From positions 62,001 to 126,000 of the forward strand of contig NZ_PKQK01000002.1 of assembly GCF_002968835.1 (NCBI RefSeq): a stretch of DNA of 64,000 nucleotides. Direction: 5' to 3'. How positions within the stretch are numbered: position 1 is the stretch's first letter; each line of letters starts with the position of its first letter. The notes beneath the pieces are model-generated. The model saw nothing but the letters and a program-made list of their open reading frames with translations, had not been told where the DNA came from and did no database searches. Of this stretch, positions 54,088 through 63,801 are shown piece after piece. Source of the DNA: Paenibacillus sp. PCH8. GTDB taxonomy: Bacteria; Bacillota; Bacilli; Paenibacillales; Paenibacillaceae. Both the position numbers and the translations under genes were made by a program.

Positions 54088-54651
54088 TTAGAACGTATTA
54101 TAGATCTTTACATATTGATTATAATAGTAAATGACCCTTTGTACATAGTGACGCGTCTCACCGAACGGAATATCTTTAACCGTATCGAATGAGCCATCCC
54201 ATACACCATCTCGGAGCCAACTGTTAACTTTGCCCGGACCTGCATTATAGGCAGCAATCATCGCTGCTTCATTACCATCGAACTGATCCGACAGATTTCG
54301 CAGATACCATGTGCCTAACTGAATATTTCGTTCAGGCTCATGCTTCAATTCTTCGAGCGAAGTATCCGGAATTTTGGCTTGTTCCAGTATCCACTTAGCT
54401 GTATCAGGCATCAGTTGCATAAGCCCAATGGCTCCTCTTTTGGATTCCTTGCTTGTCTTGAAATTGGTCTCCACCTTGATAATCGAAGCAATTAGAAACG
54501 GATCAACCTCGTAGCTCTGGGACTGGATACGAATCTCTTCCTTATAATGAATCGGATAGAACCATGCCATCCAGTTTGTATTTAGAAATAACACTAATAC
54601 AAAAGACACAAACATCAACAGCAGTACACGTTTTTTGCGTAATATTCTCAT
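54088..54651 (-). CDS. Lytic transglycosylase (SLT domain), membrane-anchored
   Basis: 187 residues with one N-terminal membrane helix (VLLLMFVSFVLVLFLNTNW), then an SLT domain from about 45: IASIIKVETNFKTSKESKRG with the catalytic Glu, AIGLMQLMPDTAKWI, NIQLGTWYLRNLSDQF, and AAYNAGPGKVNSWL. It cuts the glycan strands of peptidoglycan outside the membrane. The start overlaps the coaE stop by four bases, so it is translated with coaE, and it ends that transcript. Confidence 0.94.
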   Translation of the reverse strand: MRILRKKRVLLLMFVSFVLVLFLNTNWMAWFYPIHYKEEIRIQSQSYEVDPFLIASIIKVETNFKTSKESKRGAIGLMQLMPDTAKWILEQAKIPDTSLEELKHEPERNIQLGTWYLRNLSDQFDGNEAAMIAAYNAGPGKVNSWLRDGVWDGSFDTVKDIPFGETRHYVQRVIYYYNQYVKIYNTF

Positions 54652-55244
54652 AACAGACCTTTACGCTGTAGAAATGAGTTAATCTGCTGCTCTGTCTCGG
54701 ACCACAAGCTGCTGTTATCAATGACAATGTCTGCAAGCTGCTTTTTGCGCTCAATATCCATCTGTGTATCCATCCGAGCCTCAGCCTGTGCTGCAGTCAT
54801 TCCATCCCGGCTCATCAAACGCTCCCGTTGCACGGATCTCGGGACATATACAACCATGACTTCCTCGAATCCGTCTTCCAGACCCGATTCATACAACAGA
54901 GGAATGTCGGATACCACAAGCTTATCCGGGTGTGCCAATGCATATGCAGCAGCCCGTTCACGCATCTCTTTACGGATCGCGGGGTGTGTGATGGCCTCCA
55001 ATGCCTTGCGTTCCCCTGGATGTTGAAACACAATACTTCCTAGCTTTTTGCGATCCAGTGTTCCATCTTCATTCAGTATGGCTTGTCCGAACCGCTCAGT
55101 AGCGGCAGCCAACACGGGATGCCCGGGCATCATAACTTCCCGGGCAATAACGTCTGCATCGATGAGCAACGCTCCCTTACTGGCGAGATAGGCGGAAACA
55201 CTGCTTTTGCCTGTTGCGATCCCGCCGGTTAAGCCTATATTCAT
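54648..55244 (-). CDS. coaE: Dephospho-CoA kinase
   Basis: 198 residues. P-loop MNIGLTGGIATGKSSV, then GALLIDADVIAREVM with the substrate Asp, ITHPAIRKEM, and the lid IPLLYESGLEDGFEEVMVVY. It phosphorylates the 3'-OH of dephospho-CoA, the last step in CoA synthesis. It follows ytaF by nine bases and overlaps the lytic transglycosylase gene, in the order mutM, ytaF, coaE known from Bacillales. Confidence 0.97.
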   Translation of the reverse strand: MNIGLTGGIATGKSSVSAYLASKGALLIDADVIAREVMMPGHPVLAAATERFGQAILNEDGTLDRKKLGSIVFQHPGERKALEAITHPAIRKEMRERAAAYALAHPDKLVVSDIPLLYESGLEDGFEEVMVVYVPRSVQRERLMSRDGMTAAQAEARMDTQMDIERKKQLADIVIDNSSLWSETEQQINSFLQRKGLL

Positions 55245-55253
55245 TGTTTCACC

Positions 55254-56020
55254 TCATAACAGCTTCATTATTCCCATAATCATTAACAATAGTGCTGGCA
55301 GTATAGACAGCTTCTGCATCCAGCGCTGCGCTGCAAACCTCAGTCCAACCTTCATGCCGAGTGATAGAAATGCTCCACTAAACAGTGCAATAATGAGTGC
55401 TGTCCATAGCGTAGGGAATCCCAGAAGTGCCGCTCCCAGACCTGCTCCGAACGCATCCAGAGACAGCGCAATACCAAGCCACATCGCTTCCTGGGCAGAT
55501 ATACTTCCCGAGTTATCCATATCTGCCTTGGAGGGACTGCGAAGGATCTGAATGACGACCCCCAGCTTACGAAGTTCCAGTGTAAACACCATTCGTTCCA
55601 GAGAGCCGCCTGAAGCGGATTGCTCCAGATCTAGTGCAAGCACCTGATTTCTGCCTTTCGACAGCGTCTCCTGAGGTTGATCGATCCCGGTCACGGTGGT
55701 TTCTATTCTCTCACCCATTCCCTCGCCGGATTCCTGTCGTTCTTTGCCTTGCTTCCGAATAAGTTGCAATATCGACCATGCACCAATAGCTATTAGAATA
55801 ACGGCTCCCACAATCGAAGCGATGTTCGGTGACACCACATGGGACAGTAGCACCCCACTTGCATCGACAAGGCAATGACCAATCCCGAGCAGATCGAAAT
55901 AACAGCAATAGATAACAGTGGGATCTTCGTCCTCCGTAACCCATATGTAATCCCGACTCCAAAACCATCTAAACTAAGCGCCAAAGCAAGCGCCAACAAT
56001 GAAATAAAATGATGCAGCAC
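55254..56020 (-). pseudogene. ytaF: ytaF sporulation membrane protein gene with a one-base frameshift
   Basis: The first part (ATG 56020) reads MLHHFISLLALALALSLDGF, GVGITYGLRRTKIPLLSIAV and ends in nonsense after ALSMQVG. The second part continues in another frame from VLLSHVVSPNIASIVGAVIL to the stop at 55254, with DADMDNSG-like and LGIALSLDAFGAGLG motifs. YtaF/MntP-type proteins have two such Leu-Ser-Asp repeats. The switch is at a run of four C on the plus strand (55853-55856), and a fifth would restore a normal ~255-residue protein. Given the same pattern in polA and phoR, a base-calling error is likely. Confidence 0.85.
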
Positions 56021-56187
56021 CCCGGATTCCTCCCCTGTGCGGTAATCGTGCCAACTGACAAAGCCAGTATGGGTATACGCCCGCTTATTTCTGCCATATC
56101 AGTATATGGAGAGAGGAATCCAAGGGTGCTATGATTTCATAAATTCATACATTCAGATCAAATTCACACATTTCAGTTACCTTTATT

Positions 56188-57018
56188 TCATCTCAATGGT
56201 TGGCATTTCGGACAGTAATGTGTACCACGGCCACCAACTACACTTTTCTCGATTAATGTGCCACATACTGCACAAGGCTCTGATTTGCGTCCATAAATTT
56301 TCAGTTGATGCTGGAACATCCCCATCTCGCCCTGTCCATTCACATAGGATTTAATGGAAGATCCTCCTGCATTCACCGCATCTTGCAACGTAGCCACAAT
56401 GGCTTCATGGAGCACAGTTAGCTGAGCTTCGGTCAAGGTCTTGGCGATAGTCTCGGGATGGATTTCTGCGCGAAATAGAGCCTCGTCCACATAAATATTC
56501 CCGATTCCGACCACATATGCCTGATTTAACAATACAGCCTTGATTTTCGTCGTACGCTTCCCAACAGCTCCGCGAAACGCTTCCACTGTAAATGCCTCAT
56601 CCAGCGGCTCCAGTCCCAGCTTCATTAATGGTTTCGATACCAGTTCTTCGCCTGCATTGAACAGATGCATTGTTCCGAACTGACGCACATCTTTATAACG
56701 TAATTCCGTTCCGTCATTAAAATGGAAGATCACATGTGTATGCTTCTCCACATCTTCGTGCTGTTCGTACACCCCGTACCTTCCTTCCATCCGCAGATGG
56801 GAGACAAGCACCAGACCGTCCAGCAAAATACGCAAAAACTTGCCTCGACGCTCCACCCCAATGACGGTATGTCCCGCGAGTTCCAGTGCAAATGCATCTA
56901 TATCGTCCGGCCGCTGAATAATCCGCGGCAAGCTAACGGTAACGTGATCAATGGTCTTGCCTACAATAAGCTGATTCAATGTTCTTCTGACTGTTTCGAC
57001 TTCCGGTAATTCCGGCAT
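56188..57018 (-). CDS. mutM: Formamidopyrimidine-DNA glycosylase (Fpg)
   Basis: 276 residues. It begins PELPEVETVRRTL after Met, where the N-terminal Pro is the catalytic base-flipping nucleophile and Glu3 the acid. Further family marks are the Lys in RRGKFLRILL (about residue 60), HLRMEGRYGVY, NAYxxGIGNIYVDEALF and the C-terminal zinc finger CAVCGTLIEKSVVGGRGTHYCPKC. The enzyme removes 8-oxoguanine and nicks the abasic site. It lies directly behind polA, as in other Bacillales, which joins repair excision and gap filling. Confidence 0.97.
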   Translation of the reverse strand: MPELPEVETVRRTLNQLIVGKTIDHVTVSLPRIIQRPDDIDAFALELAGHTVIGVERRGKFLRILLDGLVLVSHLRMEGRYGVYEQHEDVEKHTHVIFHFNDGTELRYKDVRQFGTMHLFNAGEELVSKPLMKLGLEPLDEAFTVEAFRGAVGKRTTKIKAVLLNQAYVVGIGNIYVDEALFRAEIHPETIAKTLTEAQLTVLHEAIVATLQDAVNAGGSSIKSYVNGQGEMGMFQHQLKIYGRKSEPCAVCGTLIEKSVVGGRGTHYCPKCQPLR

Positions 57019-57138
57019 GTTGTTCTCACCTCCCTTATATTATAACGGAAGATGGCCCTTAGCGGGACCCTTTTCTGATGTCGAATGCATGGAAAGAGTC
57101 TATTGGAAAATACCGGAAAACCGCGCGTGGCACTTGCT

Positions 57139-59792
57139 CTATTTGGCTTCGTACCAGTTATCACCAAAGCTGACTTCAGCTTTCAGCGGAACCGACAGTT
57201 CCAATGCTTTTTCCATGACAGCAGGCACGAGTTCTTTCATCAATTCCAATTCATCGGCAGGTACTTCGAATACAAGTTCATCGTGCACCTGAAGCAACAT
57301 ACGACTCTTTAACTTGCGTTCCCGCAATGCTTCATCCATCTGTACCATGGCCAGCTTGATGATATCTGCCGCTGTTCCCTGAATCGGTGTATTCATCGCC
57401 GTACGCTCCGCGAAGGAACGCAGATTGAAGTTGCTGGCATTAATCTCTGGCAGGTAGCGACGTCGTTCCAACAACGTTTTAACGTACCCATCCTGACGAG
57501 CTTCCTTCACAATGTCGTCCATATATCGGCGCACACCCTGGAAGACTTCAAAATACTGATCGATGAACTGTGCAGCTTCTTTACGCGTAATATGAAGATT
57601 CTGAGACAATCCATAATCACTTATTCCATACACGATACCAAAGTTAACTGCCTTGGCGGAACGACGCATATCCCCATCCACATCCTCAGGCTTCACCCCA
57701 AATACATCCGAGGCAGTCTTCGTATGAATGTCCATATCATTGACAAACGCTTCCTTCAAGCGCTCATCGTCCGAAATATGGGCCAATACACGCAGTTCAA
57801 TCTGAGAATAGTCTGCTGCCAAAATGGACCATCCAGGCTCGGAAGGAACAAATACCTTCCGGATTTTGCGACCTTCCTCCATCCGAATCGGAATGTTCTG
57901 CAAGTTCGGGAATTGACTGCTGAGTCTTCCCGTTGCGGCAATCGTCTGCCGATAGTACGTATGCACTTTGCCATCCCGATCGGAAATTTCTTTGAGTAGC
58001 CCCTCCACATAAGTGGATTGCAGCTTGGCAAGTTGACGATATTGCAGAATATGCTTAACCACATCATGATAAGGAGCCAATTTCTCCAACACTTCGGCAT
58101 CTGTGGAATAGCCTGTTTTTGTTTTCTTCACAACTGGCAATCCCAATCTATCGAATAAAATCTCACCCAGTTGCTTCGGTGAATTCAGATTAAATTCCGT
58201 ACCTGACAACTTGTAGATCTCAGCCATTAACCTGCTGATATTCTCTTCAAACTCGCTGCCCAGAGCCTGCAGATCCGCTGTATTAGCCTTGATCCCCTGC
58301 TTCTCCATATCTGCCAGAATGCGTGACAGCGGCATCTCCAGTTCGTGGAAGAGCGAGTTCATCTCGTCACCCTCCAGCGCCTGCTCCTGAAGCGGAATAA
58401 TGGCTGCCACGGCAGCAGCTTTCCGGCATAAGAAATCGCTCAATATTTCTACTTCCGGCACCTTGTACTTTGCCCTTTGCCCATAACCGTGTCATCCTCG
58501 ACAAGAGAAGGCAGACCATACTTGGTCGTGAGACCACTTATCGTCTGATTGGACTCGGTGGGATCAAGCAAATACGCGGCCAGCTGTACATCAAATGCCG
58601 CGCCGGCAAATTCAATGCCGTGTGCATGAAGGGCCAGATCCACACGGTGCAGATCATACCCGCGCTTAGGCTGGTCTGAATTACCAAGCCATGCCCGTAC
58701 TGGAGCCGCTGCTTCAGACTGAAGCAACTCAGGAGACAGGAATGTATATGTTCCGGCAGAACCTACAGCTAGTCCAATCAGCTTCGCCTGATGTGGATTA
58801 TCGCCATGGGTCTCCACATGCAGAACATCAATAGAATCCAGGGAGCTAAACAGTTCGCTAATCGTGTCTTCGGTTGCAATGGAGGATTCTACCTCGGCAG
58901 CAGGGACAGCTTCCTGATCAGAGACGATACTGCCGCTGAATGACAAGCGTTCGAGCAAGGATTTGAATTCCAGCTTGGCCAGTGCAGGGCCTGCGCTTTC
59001 TTCTTTTAATCCGGCAAATTGCATATCTTCCCATGTCTGTTCCAGAGGAACTTCCCGGTGGATCGTCGCGAGTTGTTTGCTCATCCGGGCATCTTCGGCG
59101 TGTGCCTCGATCTTCTCCTTCATTTTGCCTTTAAGCTCACTTGTGCCGTTCAGCACATCTTCTACTGATCCGAACTGGTGCAGCAGCTTCAACGCTGTTT
59201 TCTCCCCAACCCCGGGAATACCCGGGATATTATCGGATGCATCGCCCATCAGGCCCTTGAGATCAATGATTTGCAGCGGTGTCAGACCATAGCGCTCCTT
59301 AATCTGAGCAGGATCATACAGCTCAATATCGGTTACCCCTTTACGCGTCAGACCGATATGTACATGTTCAGAGGCGAGCTGTAGCATATCTTTGTCACCC
59401 GATACAACGAGCACCTGTCTGCCCGCTTCATCCGCACGTTTGGTAAGCGTTCCGATGATATCATCCGCTTCAAATCCAGCCAGCTCAAACTGTGCAATAC
59501 CAAGCCCTTTCAGCAGTTCTTTGAGCAACGGGAATTGTTCCGACAACTCTGTCGGTGTCTTCTCCCGACCGCCTTTGTATTCTTGATACCCTTCGTGGCG
59601 GAACGTTATTTTGCCTGCATCAAATGCGACCATGACATGTGTAGGCTTATGCTCTTCCAACAGTCTCAGCAACATGGTGGTGAAGCCATATACCGCATTC
59701 GTATGCAGACCTTTCGAGTTGGTCAGAGGCGGCATTGCAAAAAACGCCCTGTAAATAATGCTATTTCCATCTATGAGAATAAACTTGTCCAT
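57139..59792 (-). pseudogene. polA: DNA polymerase I gene, split by a one-base frameshift
   Basis: Two adjacent ORFs encode one polymerase I. 58449-59792 starts MDKFILIDGNSIIYRAFFAM and holds the 5'-3' exonuclease (GFEADDIIGTL, MGDASDNIPGIPGVGEKTA) and the start of the 3'-5' exonuclease-like region. 57139-58461 holds the polymerase: TGRLSSQFPNLQNIP, AADYSQIELRVLAH, the O-helix RRSAKAVNFGIVYG, and LLQVHDELVFEVP. At 58473-58475 the coding strand has GGG where GGGG would give GKGAKYKVPEVE and join the two into about 880 residues, the normal length. As written, the cell would make separate halves. A sequence error is more likely. Confidence 0.9.
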
Positions 59793-59908
59793 TCCAGCAC
59801 CTCGCGTATCATATGGTCAACCTCTTCAAATTACATCTACTCTCATGATACCATACCCACCAGTCACATCAAAAAGATAGCCATCTTTTTGATTCTGTTT
59901 TCATAGTA

Positions 59909-59965
59909 AAAAAAAGAACCTTCTCCGCAGACAGCCTGTGCACAGGCCAACCGAAAGAAAGTCCT
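59909..59965 (-). terminator. Terminator of the pstB-phoU transcript
   Basis: On the minus strand GCCTGTGCACAGGC and outer pairs are followed by eight T, about 65 bp past the phoU stop. Some pairs are imperfect. Confidence 0.6.
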
Positions 59966-60028
59966 TCATTCGTTATGAATACCGTTCTTGCCAAGCACTG
60001 ATTCCCCAATTTCCAAGCCATGCTCAGC

Positions 60029-60688
60029 CTATTGATTCAGATCTGGACGTTTGCCTGTCACCAGGTATACCGTGCTCTCACCAATGTTGGTCGCATGATC
60101 ACCAATCCGTTCAATGTATCGTCCTACCATCATCAACAGCATAGCCTGAGAAGCCTGATTCGGATGCTCTGTCATTAACGTGTAGAGATCACTAATCATG
60201 TGGCTGTACAGCTGGTCGACCTGATCGTCCGTTTGAGCCATTTTGTAGGCCAGGTCTGTATTTTCTTTCAGGAAAGATTCAATGGATTCATCAATCATGG
60301 ATTTCACGATTTCTGCCATTTGCGGGATGTCCACTAGTGGTTTAATCAACTTCTGCCCGTCCATACGAAGTGTGACCTTCGCCACGTCGAGAGCAAGATC
60401 TCCCATACGCTCCAGATCACTGGAGATTTTGAATGCAACGATAATGCGTCTGAGATCCTTCGCTACCGGTTGTTGTGTAATGATCAGCTTGGAGCCAAGT
60501 TCCATAATCTTGTCTTCGAGGGCATTCAGATTCGCATCATTTTTGATGATGACCTGAGCTTTCTCCGCGTTCATCGTCTGTAAACTCTCGATAGCACCAT
60601 CCAGTGCCATTCCTACATGTTCACCCATTTGCTTGAGCAGGGTGCGCAGCTCTTCAAGCTCCTGATCAAATTCTTTTCTGCGAATCAT
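60029..60688 (-). CDS. phoU: Phosphate signalling regulator PhoU
   Basis: The ATG at 60688 gives 219 residues, the usual PhoU length. The frame is open to 60844 but upstream residues overlap pstB and do not fit. The ATG nine bases earlier is too close to AAGGAGG. Two three-helix PhoU repeats are seen, each with the metal-binding pattern: LRRIIVAFKISSDLERMGD, then MLLMMVGRYIERIGDHATN. PhoU links the Pst transporter to the PhoR kinase and limits phosphate uptake. It follows pstB by 62 bp. The other Pst genes are not in the window. Confidence 0.95.
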   Translation of the reverse strand: MIRRKEFDQELEELRTLLKQMGEHVGMALDGAIESLQTMNAEKAQVIIKNDANLNALEDKIMELGSKLIITQQPVAKDLRRIIVAFKISSDLERMGDLALDVAKVTLRMDGQKLIKPLVDIPQMAEIVKSMIDESIESFLKENTDLAYKMAQTDDQVDQLYSHMISDLYTLMTEHPNQASQAMLLMMVGRYIERIGDHATNIGESTVYLVTGKRPDLNQ

Positions 60689-60749
60689 AGATTTCATGTC
60701 CTCCTTATCCATCATCTCCGGTATGCCGGGATTGTTCCAATCAGCTCGC

Positions 60750-61505
60750 TTAACCAAACCTTCCAGATATATAATCCTCGGTCCGGGAATCTTGCGGTGT
60801 GGAGAATAACGTCTCCGTATCAGCTGCCTCCACCACTTCGCCATTCAGGAAAAATACAGTTCGTCCAGATACCCGCGCCGCCTGGTGCATGTTGTGAGTA
60901 ACCATCACGATGGTATATTTATGATGCAATTCCTTAACCAATTCCTCAATCTTCAATGTGGAGATCGGGTCGAGTGCCGACGTTGCTTCATCCATCAGCA
61001 GAACGTCAGGCTGAACAGCCAGTGCCCGTGCAATACAGAGACGTTGCTGTTGTCCACCGGACAAACTAAGTGCGGACTTTTTCAGCACATCCTTCACTTC
61101 ATCCCACAGTGCAGCATGGACCAGACTTTGTTCGACCAACTGATCCAATTCAGCCTTCTGAGATACCCCATGCAAACGTGGTCCATAGGCTACATTATCA
61201 TAGATGGATTTCGGGAAAGGATTCGGTTGCTGAAACACCATGCCAACCCGTTTGCGCAATGTCTCCACTTCAATCTCATTACTGTAGATATCAGAGCCAT
61301 CCAGCATAACCTGACCTTCTACACGAACACCTGGAATCATGTCATTCATGCGGTTTAACGTGCGAAGCAATGTCGATTTACCGCAACCTGACGGCCCGAT
61401 GAATGCAGTAACGGTTTTTTCCGGCAGATCCATCGATATATTTTTAAGCGCTTGATGCGTATCATAGTATAAATTAAGTCCTTCAATGTGAATGAGGTCC
61501 TTCAT
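60750..61505 (-). CDS. pstB: Phosphate ABC transporter ATP-binding protein PstB
   Basis: 251 residues. Walker [10 protein letters not shown], the PstB-specific [20 protein letters not shown], signature [10 protein letters not shown], Walker [16 protein letters not shown], and H-loop MVTHNMHQA. It drives phosphate import with PstA, PstC and PstS, none of which is encoded in this window. Here pstB is the first gene before phoU and has its own PhoP-box repeat about 140 bp upstream (61641-61657), which predicts induction on phosphate starvation. Confidence 0.96.
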   Translation of the reverse strand: MKDLIHIEGLNLYYDTHQALKNISMDLPEKTVTAFIGPSGCGKSTLLRTLNRMNDMIPGVRVEGQVMLDGSDIYSNEIEVETLRKRVGMVFQQPNPFPKSIYDNVAYGPRLHGVSQKAELDQLVEQSLVHAALWDEVKDVLKKSALSLSGGQQQRLCIARALAVQPDVLLMDEATSALDPISTLKIEELVKELHHKYTIVMVTHNMHQAARVSGRTVFFLNGEVVEAADTETLFSTPQDSRTEDYISGRFG

Positions 61506-61640
61506 AGATGCTCACTTCTCCTTCGCTGCAGGGACAATGAAACTCCCTTTACGTTGAGACCGATACTACTGATATTCGTCATAGCTGCTCGGCCATCTTT
61601 AATATCCTACCCTCTCATTGTAAAAACAGTATCACTTTCA

Positions 61641-61657
61641 TGTTAACGGAATGTAAA
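61641..61657 (-). promoter_or_regulatory. PhoP-box direct repeat upstream of pstB
   Basis: On the minus strand TTTACA-N5-TTAACA fits the Bacillus PhoP repeat TT(A/C/T)ACA with 11-bp period. A further TTTACA lies at about 61620. It is between the CBS-MCP gene stop and pstB. Confidence 0.65.
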
Positions 61658-61667
61658 ATAGACGCCA

Positions 61668-62804
61668 TCAAACTCGATCAGCCACCATCTCATCCAGCTT
61701 CAACCGAATATGCTCTGCGATTTCTCCAGCTTTCCCGCCTTCCAGAGCAATCTCCTCTGCTATGCGGGACAGGTCTCCCACTGCACTGTTCAATTGCCGG
61801 AATGCGCCTCCTCCAGCGGTGACATGAACCGAGCTGTCGTCAATCTCTGCTCCACTTGCCTTAACCAGCTCTACCGTCTGAAGGGTCAAGCCACCAATAT
61901 CTTCAAGCAATGACGACATGTTCCCTGCGACTTCACGAGTCTGTTTGGCAAGAGCACGGATCTCGCCTGCAACGATCTGAAAACCTCGTCCATATTCACC
62001 CGCATGAGCTGCTTCTATAGAGGCATTCAAAGCGAGAAGGCCGCTCTGATCTGCCAGGGATCGGATGGAATGTGCCATTCCTGAGCCTGTTTTAATCGAA
62101 TTCAACATCTGCTCCGCATGTTGCCCCTGACTCTCCATATGCTGATGTACCCGGTTATAGGAAGCATCGACGTGCTTCAAACTGTCTTCCCCACGTTTGG
62201 ACAATGCCAGGATCTCCCGCGCTTCGTGTGCTGTCTGATTGGCTGCATGAACCAATCTGGTGACAGCAGCATTGATTCTGGATATCTCCTGTCTACTTTC
62301 GGTTACCGTGCGTTCGCGCTCTGCCGAAGCAGCCTGTTGCAGCTTTCGGGAAAGGGACATTACATCACGCATGGTAAGCACACCAAGCAGTCTGTCCTTC
62401 TCTGTAACGAGCAGACAATCGTAGAAATGATGTTCATTCCGTCCAAGTGCGATATCAATAATCGCTGTTGCTTCCCTATGAATATCAACGATAACCGGAG
62501 CTCTATTCGCTGCTTGCATGACTGGCTTACGATAGAATAGATCTGCGGCAAATCGCCCATTTAACATTCGATATAACGTCTCTCGCATTAATAATCCGAT
62601 CGGTTTCATCTGTTCATCACACAATACGATGCAAGGGAAATCCTGATTTTGATTCAGCATCGTCGCAGCCTCACCACAGGTCGTATGGATTCTGGCAACG
62701 GGAACCTGACGATAATAGTCATGCAGACGAATTACATGTTCTTCAGTAATAGCCTCTACCTCATCTTGTTTCACTACAGGTTTCGCTTCGAGCAACATAG
62801 GCAT
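61668..62804 (-). CDS. Soluble CBS-domain protein with MCP signalling domain
   Basis: 378 residues, no membrane segment. Residues 20-155 form a CBS pair (VARIHTTCGEAATMLNQNQD, then CLLVTEKDRLLGVLTMRDVM). From about 165 to 378 is a methyl-accepting chemotaxis signalling helix bundle with the conserved hairpin LADQSGLLALNASIEAAHAG and EYGRGFQIVAGEIRALAKQT. The bundle is shorter than in standard receptors. CBS domains bind adenine nucleotides, so it may report cell energy state to CheA. It lies in the Pho cluster, and a PhoP-like repeat (62920) is upstream, so a link to phosphate starvation is plausible. The function is not proven. Confidence 0.88.
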   Translation of the reverse strand: MPMLLEAKPVVKQDEVEAITEEHVIRLHDYYRQVPVARIHTTCGEAATMLNQNQDFPCIVLCDEQMKPIGLLMRETLYRMLNGRFAADLFYRKPVMQAANRAPVIVDIHREATAIIDIALGRNEHHFYDCLLVTEKDRLLGVLTMRDVMSLSRKLQQAASAERERTVTESRQEISRINAAVTRLVHAANQTAHEAREILALSKRGEDSLKHVDASYNRVHQHMESQGQHAEQMLNSIKTGSGMAHSIRSLADQSGLLALNASIEAAHAGEYGRGFQIVAGEIRALAKQTREVAGNMSSLLEDIGGLTLQTVELVKASGAEIDDSSVHVTAGGGAFRQLNSAVGDLSRIAEEIALEGGKAGEIAEHIRLKLDEMVADRV

Positions 62805-62919
62805 GAATGCGTAATCTCCTTTACGTATTAGCTCCGTCTAAAGATTCATTATGTAGGTATATAGTATCACTCAGACAGATACATGCTACTCCCTTTACGT
62901 AAAGAAACATCTTCCTATA

Positions 62920-62936
62920 TGTAAAATGAACGTAAA
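62920..62936 (-). promoter_or_regulatory. PhoP-box-like repeat upstream of the CBS-MCP gene
   Basis: On the minus strand TTTACG-N5-TTTACA, about 115 bp upstream of the ATG at 62804. One base off the repeat consensus. Confidence 0.5.
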
Positions 62937-62937
62937 A

Positions 62938-62981
62938 TAAAACTCCCCAATCATTGCTAACTCGAATGATGGGGAGTTTTT
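62938..62981 (-). terminator. Terminator overlapping the phoP 3' end
   Basis: AACTCCCCAATCATT / AATGATGGGGAGTT. The right arm contains the last codons of phoP, and a T run follows on the minus strand and also on the plus strand. Confidence 0.75.
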
Positions 62982-63685
62982 CTTTTGACAACCAGTTTAT
63001 AACCTACACCACGAATCGAATCAATATGAACCGATTCGGGATCCAGCTCCAGCTTTTTGCGTAATGAACTGACATGCACGTCCACGGTTCGTTGGCCTCC
63101 GATATAGTCGAAGCCCCAGACCGCGTTCATCAGATCATCCCTTGTCAGCACCACACCCGGCTTCTTCGCCAAATATAACAGTACTTCGAACTCTTTGGGA
63201 CGCAGGCTGATGGATTGTCCACCCAGTGTCACTTCATACTTCAGAGGATAGATCTCCAGCTCTCCCAAAATAATGCGTGAGCCATCCTTGTCCTCCGGTT
63301 GCGGCAGATCTTCACCATTGGAATAACGTCTCAATACCGCATCCACTCTGGCTAGTAACTCAGATACGCCAAACGGTTTGGTAATATAATCATCGGCACC
63401 TGATTTCAGCCCCTGTACAACCTCAGCTTCACCGTTCTTCGCCGTCAGAATGATAACGGGTGTACTGACACCCTGAATTCTTAACTTGCTCAGAATGTCC
63501 AGACCATTCATGCCTGGAAGCATCAGATCGAGCAAAATGAGATCAAAGTCCTGAGACAAAGCTAGGTCATATCCTGTAGATCCGTGATCTTCAGCTGTAA
63601 CGTCATAACCTTCCTGTGTCAGGTTATACGTAAGTAATCTCGATAATGTAGGTTCATCTTCAATAACTAGCAAACGCTGTGCCAT
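62957..63685 (-). CDS. phoP: OmpR-family response regulator, probable PhoP
   Basis: The ATG at 63685 follows AGAAGGGGTATC, giving 242 residues. Receiver: LLVIEDEPTLSRLLTY, phospho-Asp in LILLDLMLPGMNG, Thr/Ala switch ILTAKNGE and Lys in DDYITKPF. Winged helix: ISLRPKEFEVLLYLAKKPG, GGQRTVDVHVSSLRKKLELD, GVGYKL. Position in the Pho cluster beside a PhoR-like kinase, pstB and phoU, and the PhoP box in its own promoter, support the name. The kinase gene is upstream on the same strand, the reverse of the Bacillus subtilis phoP-phoR order. The terminator at its end separates it from the CBS-MCP gene. Confidence 0.85.
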   Translation of the reverse strand: MAQRLLVIEDEPTLSRLLTYNLTQEGYDVTAEDHGSTGYDLALSQDFDLILLDLMLPGMNGLDILSKLRIQGVSTPVIILTAKNGEAEVVQGLKSGADDYITKPFGVSELLARVDAVLRRYSNGEDLPQPEDKDGSRIILGELEIYPLKYEVTLGGQSISLRPKEFEVLLYLAKKPGVVLTRDDLMNAVWGFDYIGGQRTVDVHVSSLRKKLELDPESVHIDSIRGVGYKLVVKRKTPHHSS

Positions 63686-63749
63686 GATACCCCTTCTCTC
63701 TCCATAGGTTGTCTGTTGCCACAACACTTTTTCTATCATAGCACTTAAT

Positions 63750-63766
63750 TGTTAACGGGGTGTAAA
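63750..63766 (-). promoter_or_regulatory. PhoP-box direct repeat upstream of phoP
   Basis: On the minus strand TTTACA-CCCCG-TTAACA, the same arrangement as before pstB, 65-81 bp upstream of the phoP ATG. It predicts autoregulation. Confidence 0.65.
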
Positions 63767-63801
63767 ACAAACCAACCTTTTTACATTTTGCTCTCAAAAA
63801 T

